A stretch of 64,000 bases of DNA, taken from positions 30,314,069 through 30,378,068 of the forward strand of contig CM077828.1 of the NCBI GenBank assembly GCA_039720395.1, in the 5' to 3' direction. The notes beneath the pieces are model-generated. The model ran no database searches, had not been told where the DNA came from, and was given only the letters and a program-made list of their open reading frames with translations. The position numbers and the translations under genes were made by a program. Of the stretch, positions 33,425 through 46,446 are shown one piece after another. Each line of letters opens with the position of its first letter. Position 1 is the first letter of the stretch. This DNA is from Liquidambar formosana (taxonomy: Eukaryota; Streptophyta; Magnoliopsida; Saxifragales; Altingiaceae).

Positions 33425-36103
33425 TTTCAGAAGGTGGACGTGATCAATGGAAGAAAAGTGAATGGGGTTTATGTGGGTGAGGCTAAAAATGTGGGGAAAA
33501 AGTGCAGTGAGTTGGTGAAAGAAGATGCGCCGGTTCATGCATCGTTGCTTGGAAGATTTGTTGAGGATCGGATTGTTTATCGACAGACGTTTATTATAAG
33601 GTCTTATGAGATTGGACCGGACAAAACTGCCACCATGGAAACACTGATGAATCTCCTACAGGTTGGTTGCTAAGGTCGAATGGGCATAATCTAAGAGAAA
33701 TTTTTTTTTTTTCCTCGTAAATTAATTGAAATTTTGGTTTCTTCAATCGATCTAATTTTGTTTGTAATGACTACAGGAGACGGCTTTGAATCATGTGACG
33801 AGCTCTGGCCTAGCTGGGAATGGATTCGGTGCAACCCGTGAGATGAGCATTAGGAAACTAATATGGGTTGTCACTCGGGTTCACATTCAAGTAGAGAAAT
33901 ATAGCTCCTGGTATGTCTTTCCAATTGTATGTATAAATGCATTATATTCTCAGTAATGATATCTTGAGCAAAATCCCCTTTTAAATTAGAGAACAAGAAG
34001 TCGACCAAATTGCCATACCCAATATTAAAACATTACAAGGGAAAATATGTTCTGATAAGACAAAGAAACACTAACAAAAATACATTAGGGGAGGAGAAAA
34101 CCATCTCAAAAAGGAACACATGCTAGAAACAAATGGGGAAAAAACTACCAGGAGAAAGGGGAGATGAAAACCATAGAAGGATATGCTCACCCTTTATATA
34201 TAGCCTTTACCAAGAATTCAGACTCCAAGATCAAGAGAAAAATCATGATAATCCCCCTAATATAATGGCTTCTAGAAGCTCCAATCCATTTAGTGCATCA
34301 ATTGATAAACACTACTGAATAACTGTACATGCAAAGCCAAGTAATCCTAATTTATCTTCTGTAGGATTTCAGAGTAGGCCTAAATTTTTGCTGTAAAACT
34401 CCTAGTTGATCTGGAATAGACAAGAGCAACAGATTTGTTGTGGTCTATGCGCTAATCAACCAATACCCCAACTAGCCCAGGGTTCCATGTAATCATACCC
34501 CTGCATTCAACTTAAATTATCTGGTTGGGAGGGGATAAATTTGTATTCAGGGGAGGCCAATCACAGGAAATTTATATGAATGCAAAATGGATTTTAAAAA
34601 GGATTTGTTCACACAGATATATGATATTAGAGAATAAAATATAAAAATGAAAAATAAAAGAAGGCACCATTTGGTTGCACTTATTTTAAGATCTTTTTTT
34701 GCTTTTGAAAGCAAAAAGTTTTAAAAGCAAAAAACATTGTTTGGTTAGAGGAACTAAAAAGGACTTTTAGAAAGTAAAAAGCAAAATATTAGATTTTAAG
34801 CAAAAACAATAAAGATTTGTTTTTAAAAGTCATTTTTATCTTTTGGACGAATTTGACTTTGACTCGAAAAATTCACAATTGAGAGAGGTTGAGCTTATCT
34901 TAAACTTCCGTTTGGACAACAATAATTCGGTAGAATTTCCCATTATATCCAAAAAATTACTGGCGAAATCAATTTCACCAAACGCGTTTTTGCTTTTGTT
35001 GTTTTTACTTAAAAACAAAAAGTAAGAAAGTAAAAAAAATGACTTTTTTTATTTTAGAAAAAATCTTTTAAAAAATACAATCAAATGGTGCCGAAGAAAG
35101 TAATTAACATGCCACCAATGGTCATTCAAGTTGAATATTTGATACATGTATGGTAGATGCTACCATTTACAACACGCATGACAACGTACAAGAGATACAA
35201 ACCAAAATTGAGTATTTTTTTTTTTTTTTTTTTTCCCACCAAAGAACGCGATAGATAAACCAGAAGGAGAAGAAAAATGCAGTGGGATCTGACACACAAA
35301 CTACTATATGACAAAGTACCAAAATTTTCTTATGAAACCCTTGACCCATTAACCCTTTTACATTTCAAAAGAATTTCATTATCTCCATTTATTGTACATG
35401 CCCTTTCGAGCACATTATTGGAAGAACTCAGAATTGTAGCTCTCTCACAAACTGATGTAGACAAATGGAATGTAACAGGGGAGATGTAGTTGAGATTGAT
35501 ACCTGGGTTAATGCAGCAGGGAAAAATGGAATGCGCAGGGATTGGATAATCCGAGACTACAATACCCAAAAGATCATAACTAGAGCAACAAGGTGAAGCA
35601 TCTCCATTCAATAAGAAAGAAGTAACTACAAATGCTTCCTTACTCTTAATAACTTGACCTCCTATCCTCTCGATGCAGCACATGGGTCATCATGAATAGA
35701 GAAACAAGAAGGTTGTCTAAAATCCCTGAACAGGTGAAACAAGAGGTGGTACCCTTCTACCTGGACAGAGATTCGATTGCTGCAGAAGACATTGACAACG
35801 AGAAAATCAACAAGCTCACTGATGAAACTGCGGAGAGAATCCGATCAGGTTTAGCCGTAAGTATATATGATAACATAAGTTAAACCAATCTTCAACTATG
35901 CTTGTCCTACACTATTAATTTGCTGAAAACCATATTCAGCTTGCTTTATTAACTTTTTCTCTTTATGGAATCCAGCCAAGATGGAGTGACATGGATGCCA
36001 ACCAGCACGTAAACAATGTGAAATACATTGGATGGATTTTGGAGGTACCTCTCAAATCCCAGAAAGCACGAATTGGATATGTTAATTAGAATAACTTAGA
36101 TTT

Positions 36104-36134
<31 letters not shown>

Positions 36135-36565
36135 TGTGGGGGAGATTGTTGGGGATGATAGCAAAAGTGAAAACAACTGGTCTTTAAATCTGGAAAGATG
36201 ATTATTCTTCCTTACAAGGGAAAATAAGTATATCAGAAGACTTATCTCATATAGGAAACACCCTATATTTGTAATTTGAAGCTTATCTCCCAACATTTTT
36301 GCCATGTTTTCTGCAGAGTGTGCCAATAGATGTCTTGGAAGATTACAATCTAACAAGCATGACCTTGGAGTATCGACGTGAATGTCGGCAGTCAAATTTG
36401 CTAGAGTCCTTGACAAGTATAAAAGAAAAAGAAGCTGAAGACTCAAACAATGGTACACATAACTGCAGAACGGAATTGGAAAGCACACATCTACTTCGCA
36501 TGGAAGACGATAAGGCAGAGATTGTTCGAGCAAGATCAGAATGGCAATCCAAATCAAAAAAATAA
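33230..36565 (+). CDS. FatB-like acyl-ACP thioesterase, plastid
   Basis: Releases fatty acids, typically saturated, from acyl carrier protein in plastids. Exons: 33230-33661, 33777-33910, 35479-35592, 35679-35856, 35976-36044, 36317-36565, all GT-AG, 391 aa. Residues 1-100 look like a transit peptide and linker with an 11-serine run. Two hot-dog domains follow: RQTFIIRSYEIGPDKTA, LQETALNHV (FatB rather than FatA wording), GKNGMRRDW, TWVIMN. The catalytic set is D293, N295 and H297 in DANQHVNN, and E331-C332 in YRREC. It lacks the hydrophobic anchor plus LDWKPRRPD block that precedes VFRQ in classical FatB, so it belongs to, or has become, a shorter FatB-like subgroup. Lys/Ser at the C-terminus end in a plain stop. 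Intron 2 (1.57 kb) contains a MITE; intron 5 contains a G21 run. Acyl-chain preference cannot be predicted here. Confidence 0.95.
33392..33424 (+). repeat. Coding AGT trinucleotide repeat (Ser11)
   Basis: Eleven perfect AGT codons in the transit/linker region of the FatB-like gene. Being a pure codon repeat, it is likely length-variable between individuals. Confidence 0.95.
34663..35092. mobile_element. MITE-like element in FatB-like intron 2
   Basis: About 430 bp with inverted ends GGCACCATTTGGTTG and the complement of CAATCAAATGGTGCC. The interior is AT-rich with repeated AAAAGCAAAAA. A clean target duplication is not visible; superfamily uncertain (hAT-like by end sequence). Confidence 0.6.
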
Positions 36566-38465
36566 GTGAAGATGAAACCATATCACCTATATGCATTTTC
36601 TTCATGCTTTCTGTTTTGTATTTATTTTTTTTGTTTTCATTTTCTTGTCATTGTGAGTTGGAATTCCTCAGGCTTTGCACATTTTGTAATTGCACTTCTT
36701 GTCCGACTGTGCAGTATTTAGAAGTTCTGAGTTCCTAGGCATTGTTGAATCCTAGCTACTCCTTCAATCATTCCAGGTTTTCCTTTTTTCTTTTTTTCAA
36801 AAGAATTGTCCTGTTTTATGTTTTAGCATATATGTGAGTTCACTTTTGAAATAAATGCAATTTAAATTTGATGCAGAAAATACAGAAAATACCGCAAATT
36901 ATAGTGATTGACCATATGGGTGTAAAGAAATGAATCAAGAAACTCAACTACAAAAGCTTATAGAAACTGTTGCAGACAGGCTGCTTCAAAAGGGTGTCAA
37001 GGGTAGCCACATAAGACCAGCAGGCCAAAAAAAACTGGGGATAAAATCTAAGGGTCTGTTTGTTCAACCTAAGAAAATTGAATGGAACCCATTATAACTT
37101 AGGTAGCATTTTATTTTCATTATAATTTTGTGTGCAAAGCCATCATCATGAACAGTGGCCATTCAAGAAAACGGCAACCATCGTCTCATGGTCGAAAATA
37201 GAAACATCAACATCTCACCGAACTTTAATCGAAAAATTGATCATATTCTGTCTATTTGATGGCGATGGCTTTCATTTTCTCCAATGTCACCATTTTGAAT
37301 GACAGATTTGTAGCTTTCAATGTTAGGCAATGCGACACATCACACATGACTCAATTATGCTTCCATTCAGTTCACTGAAAGAATGAGGGAAAGAAAAGGA
37401 AATGGTTGAAAAAAGGTCTTTGCTTTTATTACACCTTTTCAGGCGTTTTATTTTCTCCAATTCTATTTGAAAGCCCAATTGAGTTCTGAGAAGCTAATGA
37501 AACCTTTTGTAGCAATTTCCAAGGAAGATTTATGAACAGTGGAACCATCATTGACAAGTTCTAGCAGTTTGACAAAATCTATGATTGGGCAAATAAGCCC
37601 CTGTAAAGCAGAATTCCCTCTGTGCCCATTAAATTTCAACCTTTAAGATCCATGAGCTTCAAGATTGTCTTTCTTTGCCTGTGACTTCATCCACCCAATT
37701 CTGCAGGAGCAGCTCTCATCAGTCACAAGTCTCCCCAACCCAACATGTACAATACACAGTTGCTTATATAAGTCAGGTGGCTTATTTGATGGGCCTGGGG
37801 CTAACAATTGGATAATGGGCCTATTCTAAGTCTGACCAACCTCTAGGGGTGGATGAGTGGTTACTTTGAAACTTACACATTAAGAAGACAAATCTTTAGT
37901 TCGACTTCCTATTCCCTCCTGGTACCAATCACTAGTCTAGTTTATTTGGGAGGTTAATTGATGGGCGATTGCCTCACCGTGTCTGGTAGATTTGTGCTGT
38001 CCATGAGTGATAAAAACTGAAAAATGGATGTGAGTGATTGGGGCTGCACATTGGACCCCAAAGAGCTCAACCCCTGAGAAAATTCAGAACAAACCCGTGA
38101 CTGGACAATCGGAAATCAGGCCCGTATTAGCCCAATTGGGGCCTAAAGTGCAACCTCCCTTTTATATTATCCCATTACAACTATTTGAACAGAAAGAAAA
38201 TACATACATACATTATACGATGTTGTTCAAGTGCTTGAGATCGTGCATATGTGATACAAATTACAATCATTTGTCTTGATCACGCACCCACGTGAGCATC
38301 TATATATATAAATGATGATCAGGTTAGCACATGTTGATATAATTTATATCAACACTCGTATTAAAAATTATACCTTGTGTATAATGGATTATGAAGTACA
38401 TTGAACCAATATAAAAAGTATAATTTCCAATACGTGATACTGATATAACTTACATCTGATCAGAT

Positions 38466-38466
<1 letters not shown>

Positions 38467-38503
<37 letters not shown>
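38467..38503. repeat. TA microsatellite
   Basis: About 18 uninterrupted TA units. Confidence 0.9.
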
Positions 38504-38507
<4 letters not shown>

Positions 38508-38580
38508 AACATGGGAGGCTTGAAACCATTGTTTTATATTTTATGTGTCTTACTCTTACTTAATTGATGTTACGTAATTG

Positions 38581-38674
38581 ATGTGCCCACCAACCGCAGT
38601 GTACCTGTCGATGACACTTTCCATTTGATGTGCCCACCAACCGCTGTGTACCTGCCGATGACACTTTCCATTTG
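38581..38674. repeat. Two-copy 47-bp tandem repeat
   Basis: The unit beginning ATGTGCCCACCAACCGC occurs at 38581 and 38628 with three mismatches, each copy ending ACACTTTCCATTTG. Confidence 0.85.
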
Positions 38675-39386
38675 CACTCCAACCTTCCATTAGCCTTTTG
38701 ATTCGAAGATCATCAACAGAAATTGAAAAGGATTTTGACGAGAATATCAACAAGTCAGAGTGTAATCAATGAGCATCTTGAAAAATTCCAAGGGAAGGCA
38801 GCAGTTGAAGCAAGAGAATCGCACTGTTATTATAAAATTATTACAACCCAAATATTCTCTCTCTCTCTCTCTCTCTATCTATAGTAATTTAATTGAAAAC
38901 CCTACATCCATTCTTTTGGTGAATTCAAACATTATTATACCTGCTCATACTCTTCAGTTTAGGTAGGACTATCGTGGAAAGCACAAAACAAGTAGTAACA
39001 ACGTATGGACATCCTTATATAGTATATTGCTCCCATCCCTTTTTTTCTTTTTCTTTTTATTTGCACTTTTTTCGAAGGATCCCCACTCAAAGAGGCAGTA
39101 ATTTATAGTGAGAGGTTCAATTAGACAGACTCCATGGCACACATTTTGATTTACAATTTCTATATTGTATTGCTCCCAAATTTTTGAGAGAGAAATTCAT
39201 TTGTTTTGATGGAAACTTTTGATGGAAACTATTTAAAGAAAAAAATTTCCAAGAAAGCAATTGATTTTGCGATGTAGTTTTTGGTGGGTGAAGTTGAAAA
39301 ATGGCTTATAGAAGCTACTTCTCTTGTGGTGCTGTCACATTTCAACTGGTGAAGGGGTGATGCCTTATTGAGGTTACTTTGATCCA

Positions 39387-40605
39387 GGCCAGCCCTGAGG
39401 AAGGCCACTCAAACAATTGCCTGAGGTTCTAAAATTTTGACAAAAAAATAAAGGCTCCAACTTAGTCGGTACCTTTGTAGTAGGTCCCAAAATAAAATAA
39501 AATAAAATACATTTTTTTTAATAACTAGATGAGCAAAGACCCCAATCCAAGTTTAAAGGTTTCAAATAATTCCTAAGTTCCTAACCTAAGTCAATGTACG
39601 GTAGTCTAAATGGCCAAATAATCTACTCAACTCAAGTCCAAAATAAATAAAAAAATCAAAACAAACCTTTTACCTTAAATCAAATCATATCAAATCTAAT
39701 GCCTCTGTCAGTCTGCCTCCAACCTCCTCCTCTCTCCCTCTCTTAGTGCTCTCAACCTTTCACAACCTCCACGCTAATCAAATCAAATCAAATCAAAATT
39801 CTATTTAGAATATTAGAAGTATCTGATTACCTCTCAAACAAATAAGTCAGGTACACCATACACCAAACGTCCAAACCATTCTCTCTTTAATTTCTTTACT
39901 TTTCTTTCCTATATATATATATTAATATATACACATATATACCTGATTACCTATGATCTTCTTTTTTCATTTTCTTAGCAAAAAAATGGTGTTTCCTGTT
40001 TTTAAGTGGGATTAAATCATAGATATAAATTATTATTTTTATTACGGGATTTACTTATAGAATATTGTTGACCATACTAGGTATAGTTGCATCTATAGAA
40101 AGAAGTTTTTCAAAGTTGAAGTTGATCAAATTTTACTTTCGTTATACTATGTCACAAGAAAAATTGACTGGATTAGCTATATTATCAATTGAACATGATA
40201 TGGTAAAAAAAAGCTTAATTATGATAATTAATAATTTTGCAGCTAAAAATGCGAGAAGAGTAATATTTAAGTGATATTTTGCTATAATTGGTTCATTTCT
40301 TTTTGGTATTATAGCTTTACATTCCGTTTGTTTTTTTTTTTTTTTTCTTTCTTCTTGTGTATGTGAATTTTTCTAAATTATAAAAGAAGAAGATCATATT
40401 TTTTATATTTATAGTTTTTGTAAAGATTTATTTTTTATCTTAATCTATATAAGCAAATTTTGGTAATTATGTATGTAGGAAAATTTTTTGTGTACTAGGA
40501 AAAAAAAAAATTGTTAGGTATAAATTTTATTTTACATGTGAATATATATACAGTGCCTCATTTTAGGAATTTGCCTAAAATCCCAAAAAACTCAGGACCA
40601 GCCTT
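39387..40605 (+). mobile_element. Decayed hAT element
   Basis: The left end reads GGCCAGCCCTGAGG and the right end is the near complement CTCAGGACCAGCCTTG, in the style of hAT termini. It encloses a transposase dimerisation-domain relic at 40065-40274. The flanking 8-bp repeat has decayed, so the ends are approximate. Confidence 0.6.
40065..40274 (+). pseudogene. hAT transposase C-terminal dimerisation domain relic
   Basis: The reading frame VASIERSFSKLKLIK, TMSQEKLTGLAILSIEH and NNFAAKNARRV matches the hAT dimerisation domain of plant ZMYM1/TTF-type transposases (pattern ERSFSKLKLIK.YLRSTMSQERL..LA.LSIE). The upstream catalytic part is missing, so it cannot be active. Confidence 0.85.
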
Positions 40606-43600
40606 GCTCCAATCCCACTCCTATGATTATGGTGCTCTATCATATTTCAGCTGGTAATGACTCGCTAAAGTTACAACACTTTTTCGATCCCATCCCTCTA
40701 TTGAAACATTAGAATATAGTATTCTTTTTTAAACAATAATTTGGGTCCTTGAGAGCTAAGGACCTAGAAGACCTTAGGCTAATCATCATAACTACACAAT
40801 GGGTGTGACTCTCCTATATCCTTGACTCATCCATCTAAGGATCCGAAAATTTGAACATGAAATCTTTTGCTTATAAGAACATCTCTAAGAGGCCAACATA
40901 GACTATGTTAGTCTTTTAGTTAAAGAGCAAGAACATTTCCAAAAGACGAATACTTAAAAAATATAAACTAAGTGTGACAACTCATTGTTTAAAAAAAATT
41001 AAAAAATATATATATATGGTTAAAAACACATTAATAGACAACCATATTTACATGAAAAATATGAAAATATGGATATGGACACGTAAGGACGTGTTTATAA
41101 TTATTTAAATGTAAGGATGAATGCACACAATTGATTTTTCTTAATTATTTAGGAAAGTGGGTAACATTTTCATAATTATATAAATACCACAATACATATA
41201 TACAATCATTTCTTTTTACTCCATCCATTCCTAATGGACTATCCTTTCCAAAAAAAAAAACACCTTTTTTTAGGAAATCCTGTTAAATACTTTCACATCA
41301 ATATATATATTTTGACATTCCAATTTTGCCCACAAGTGTACAAAACATTGAAAAAAGAGATAATACCCTTTTAAGGATATTTTAGGAAATTAATCACTTA
41401 CTTTTGAAATTTAGAAACATCTCAAAAAATAAAAGAGGTTAATAATTGAGGAATAAAGGGAGTAACATTTTAAGTTGCGATTAATGAACCAATCATTGCA
41501 TAGAGAATAGTGAAATGCATTGAAAATAGTGAAAACAAAATGTGAAAAACGATTTAAAAACTGTGCAAACACATTTTTGCATGTTATAATTGGTTCATTA
41601 ATTATAACTTAGAGCATCTTCAACAGTAAGCTATAACCTGTGCTAAAAATAATAATAGCTCTCATTCAATTTCTCAATAATCAAATACACTAGCAACTGT
41701 GAAAAATATAATATTTCTTTTTTAAAATTTTCTCAGTAACCAAACAGCCCGTAAATAATGCAATATTATCAAAATTAACATTGAAATCTTATACAATAAT
41801 AAATAATAAAAAAGTCGCACATGGACAAATCTAGTTAGTATCAAAATTTTGTGATTGAGACAATAAAAATTGAAAGATGATAGTTAATAATTTATAAAAA
41901 AAAATAAAGAAAATAAAAGGGAAACATAACACATTATACCACTTGTACCATTAAAGTATCTTGCGTCAAATTATAACATTTAGTTCACGTCATTGGAAAC
42001 GCCCTTACATGTGTTGTAGAACAGATGTTAAGAAAACTCATAAAAATACGAGGCGGAGATAAAGAGGAGGTAGTCCCTTTAATTACAAAATTTGCACTGA
42101 CTTTAATAATAATAATAATAATAAGAGGTACACAGTGGTAGAGTAGATAACTAGACAGGACAACGTACCAATTAGTGTCACCACGTGATGACCCACAACC
42201 TCACTGGCCACTTGCGGAAAGGGTACTTGACTCGACTGAACCGGCCTTTAATGTCTGCTCGAGAAATATTGTACAATAATTCAAGTACTCCTCCTTTTGT
42301 TACAACTCTTGGATTCTCTCTTGAGTTGCATTTTTAAAGAGGAGGGTTTCGTGTAATTTAATTTATAAATAAAATATAAAAAATCAAAAGGAAAAATACA
42401 CTTTGTCTTTATAAGTGTGAACCATTTTTAATAAATTCCATCAGATTCATAAATTATATTTTGTTCTTTCACACATGATACGTGGTCATCTATTTATCTG
42501 ACACGTCATCGTAAAATAATATCTTTTGCAAAATATATAAAATCATTTGTCTGATTTTGAATTATAAAAAGATTTGCTAAAAACAACTCAAACTTGAAAG
42601 AAAAAAAGTGTTATTTATCCAAAAAAACAAATGCAGTTGATCCATCAAAATACAAAGAAGTGAAATGCACATAATGAATGTTAAAAATTGAAAGAAAAAC
42701 ACAAAAAGAAGCTCCTAAACTCATCCTACAACCATAGGATCAATCTCCAAAGGAAAGATTATCTAACCATTTAGCTCTAGGGATCCTCTAAAGGGTTTAA
42801 TTCCTAGGCAGACAACATCACTTTGCTTATGATAAAATCAAAATTTATATTATTATTATAGCCCATGAAGCCCGAGGTGTCCTACGTGTATAAATGAATG
42901 TACATGAATTCTAGTCTCCAAGATCCATGAGCAAAAATAATATACGATAAAAATAATAATAATAATAAAAAGAGCCGAATAAAATAAATATTTCTTAATT
43001 GAGAAAGGGTACAAAGCTTTTGGGTATTTGGACCTGGCGTAGCATTTTAAAAGGTGGGGTGAATGGTGATTATACTTTAGTGGAACCTAATGAAGGCAAG
43101 ACAAAAGCCGAAAAGTACGAAAAAGAAAAATTTATTCATATATGGGCTAAAGTTAACGGGGTCACGTGGGTTAGACCCGTTAATATTCTGGACCCCATGA
43201 CGTGGGACCCTCTACCAACCTCATTATGTACCCAACCACGACCTCCTATTCCACGCGCTCTGAGCGCGTGCAAAGACCGGAGTCATATCGGAGGAGAGGA
43301 CGGGATATTCCAGTGGGACGTCACAGTAGGTGTGATGAGTGTGACAGTGGGATTGAGCCTTTTTCACTCTTGTGGGGTCCAGGTTTCTACCATATTGAAT
43401 GGGACCCACCGCCGGTATAGGCCTCCATAAGGTGACGTAATTGAGAACTGTCTAGGAAACCGGACAAAAACAGACCCACAATCTCCTCTTGGATTTGAAG
43501 ATGGGATGGGTGTCACAATGTGGTCCTGCTTCTTTATCTATGACAGTCATGGCTCATGCCCACACCCAACCACCATATTTAAGGGGGTTGGATTAAGCGG

Positions 43601-44002
43601 TAAAAGAGTTTTGGGTTCAATTATCCTTATAAACTTTATTTTATAATTATTCTGTACATATAGAGCAGGAGATTACATGTAGAGCATGAGAGTACATGTA
43701 TTTAAAGGATTAATCAAATATAAAACATTTGAAACTTGCTAATATCAAAAAATAGAAATAGAACTTCTCCTTTTTCTTATTCAACTGCCGCCTTAGAAAA
43801 TATGGACCTTTTATTATTTCTTGGTCATCAAAAAAGCTACCGCTCACTTAAATGCATAATTAACTTGGAAATCTTGAATTTTTTACCACTTAAAAGTACA
43901 AGGGGACGATCCACATGGACCTATTGTTAAGTTTTCAAGCATGGCATCTATTATTTTATCTTTTTTATTTTTGTTTGTTTGTTTCAAATGTAATTGATTT
44001 TT
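40606..44002. other. Intergenic region
   Basis: No gene I can support. It holds a Stowaway MITE (41219-41462), AAT repeats near 42107-42124 and 42950-42967, and a GC-richer stretch at 43150-43430 with open frames on both strands but no recognised domain. Confidence 0.5.
41219..41462. mobile_element. Stowaway-like MITE
   Basis: A 244-bp AT-rich element with ends CTCCATCCATTCCT and the complement of GGAATAAAGGGAG, flanked by TA at 41217-41218 and 41463-41464. The CTCC..CC start is typical of Stowaway. Confidence 0.75.
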
Positions 44003-45336
44003 GGGTAATTAAAATACATCTACACCCCTCTATTTACTGATTATTACACTGACCCCCTGTACTTTTTGAAATTATATTAACCTCCCCTTATCAGAACAGC
44101 TTAATTAACGGAATAAACGAAATTGCGAAATGACTAATATACCCTTCTCTTAAAACATAGTCATTTTAGTGTTTCAGTAGATTAAAACACAAAAGGCATT
44201 TATTTGGAACCCATTTATGCTTCAATCAGACAAAGACAAGAAGAGAGATTTCTAGGGCTCCTGTACCCATAGGGTACTAGTCATGCTTCAATCTGACAAA
44301 GATGAGAAGAGAGGAGGCCGGTAGCCATGGGATGGGGGAATGGAAAAAATGGATGTGGGATCTCCGACGGGTTGACGCCAGCAACCATGGGGACATCGTG
44401 GTTTCTTCGACGGGAGGGTGAAGGGGACAGAAAAGAGCAGAGGCGAGAGGAGAGAGAGGAGAGAGAGTAGAGAAACTCCATTTCTCCAACAGGATAGCAA
44501 AGGGGATAGAGAGGAGTAGAGGCGAGAGGAGAGAGGAGAGAGAGTGGAGAAACTCCATTTTTTCTGGCCAATGGTTTTTTTTTTAGTCAAACACTGTAAC
44601 TCTGCAAGCAAAAACAAAATAAAAAAATAAAAAAACAAAACAAAAAATTGAAGAAAGGGAGGTGTGCACATGAATTATTACCCCATTCCGACCAACTCCC
44701 CACTCCGGCCAACTCCATTTTTTCCAACCTAACTATTTGATTTTTTTTTTACTACAAAAAAATTGAAGAAGGGGACGTGTGCACGTGAATTCCCTCTCTC
44801 TTCTTCCACTCTCTCTCGCTCATCTCGGCCTCCGCTGTCGATTTCACTCCTTTCTTCAAATTCCTAATGAGATTCAACTTCATAGTTGCATCAATTAGCC
44901 CTTGAAACCTCTGCAACGATAAAAGCTCATCACTTTCCCCCTGTTTCGCTCCATAACCCCTTCGTTTCCCTCCGATCCGATGCCATTTTTGCTATTTCCG
45001 CTTCCATCGACCTGTCTCCATGCCTTTTCATTTACTGGTCTCCATCGAGAATAAGAATATTGAAAAAATGGTACTGAAAATTTTGTGAGATGAAAGGTGG
45101 AGAAGGAGAGGGTGTGACTAAACACAGCATTTGGCTTTAAGAAGGTTAAAATAGGTATTTTCAACCCATTTTTGACTGACATCAGTAACAAACATTAAAG
45201 GCTCTAACAGCTGTTTGACGAATGGAAGAAAAGTGTGTTATTTTCTAAAGTAAGGGAGTGCAGTGTAATTTCAAAACATATAAAGAGTGTTAGTGTAATA
45301 GTCAGTAAATAAAAAGGATATAAATGTATTTTACCC
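44003..45336. mobile_element. Mutator-like element, 1.33 kb
   Basis: Long inverted ends of about 70 bp (GGGTAATTAAAATACAT; shared TATTTACTGA.TATTACACT) are flanked by the exact 9-bp repeat ttgattttt at 43994-44002 and 45337-45345. The interior is purine/pyrimidine-skewed, with a duplicated GAGAGGAGAGA...AAACTCCATTT segment at 44400-44560, and has GC-richer parts that may be captured host DNA. No transposase. Confidence 0.85.
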
Positions 45337-46095
45337 TTGATTTTTTCTCAAGATGATCAGTTTAATCAGTCAGTGGGTTACACAACGAGGCAGTCCATTC
45401 TCCCTTTTTATTGTACTTCCAATAAGGTACATCAATATGGATACAGTACTCTCATATACTCGAATTCAATAGGAGTGCGTTGCACTTTAATGGTTCGAAT
45501 TAGGATATAGTTGATATGGTTTGAATTTGAATCGTTGACTGACTGCTTTGAGGGATATTCATCAATCGTGTGAGATTATGACTTTATTCATATTCAAGAG
45601 ATTAATTGGACTAAGGAAAAAGATTAATTCAACCAAAAGCTAAAAATTTCGGTTGACAGAAGAGGAACAAAAATGTTCATTCTAAGTATGTACGTTTGGT
45701 CTAAAATATGGATGGGATAATTAAACGCATTTTTCTTCCATGCCGTTTCTGTAGGATTCCCCACCCTTTCATGCGTACAAAAGAAACGTACGATTTGTGG
45801 GGCAAAACCTAAAAAATAATACACATAGAACTGCATCATATCAAACTTTAAAGTAAAAAACAGAAAAGTGAACTATATAACTGCATGTGACTCGTCCTCT
45901 CATGAAATCTAAAGAGATTATTATTTATTTTTAAAAAAATAAGAAGTCTTTCATGCACATCTTGAGTTCATATAAGACCCATAATTTATATATATCAGGT
46001 AAATCCAAAATCCATAACAACCATAAGACCTTATATAAGGGATCTTAAAGGGTATAACAAGAATCAAACTTAGAACTCCCCTTTTTGAGATATAA

Positions 46096-46446
46096 GGGCA
46101 TCTCCAACCATGAGACAAATGTGAAGCAAAGTTATTTTTTGCATCATATGTGAAAACTAAAAAGTAAATGCTCCAATGGATGAGGCAAATATAGCTTGAG
46201 GCAAATCTTGAACTATATTTGACTCAATAAATAACTCAAATGCAAATTTATCACATCATCTTTCAAGAAATTGTTAGAGGTAGAGGGATAGGTAAGTGAG
46301 TAAAAAAAAAGTGGCTCACATGCATTAGAATGGTCATTTTTTTTTCGTGTGATGCATTTTTACTATAGCGATACATTTTTAAACTATAGCGATACAAAAA
46401 ATACATATAATTCATCTAAATCTCTTACATGGTTGAACATGCTCTA
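46096..46446. repeat. MITE-like inverted repeat
   Basis: Left end GGGCATCTCCAACCATG; right end complement of CATGGTTGAACATGCTCT. The AGAGCATCTCCAAC style is common in plant hAT-type MITEs. The internal part is AT-rich and non-coding. Confidence 0.55.

Larger units (their letters stand above)
36566..39386. other. Region downstream of the FatB-like gene
   Basis: The 3' UTR and poly(A) region of the FatB-like gene probably end near the AATAAA at 36850-36856. Beyond it I see no gene, only a TA repeat (38467-38503), a 47-bp tandem duplication and a CT repeat near 38857-38876. Confidence 0.5.

Noticed and set aside
43002..43430. A 143-aa plus-strand frame with overlapping frames on minus
   Set aside because: No recognised domain, open in several frames because the stretch is GC-richer. 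No splice or promoter context.
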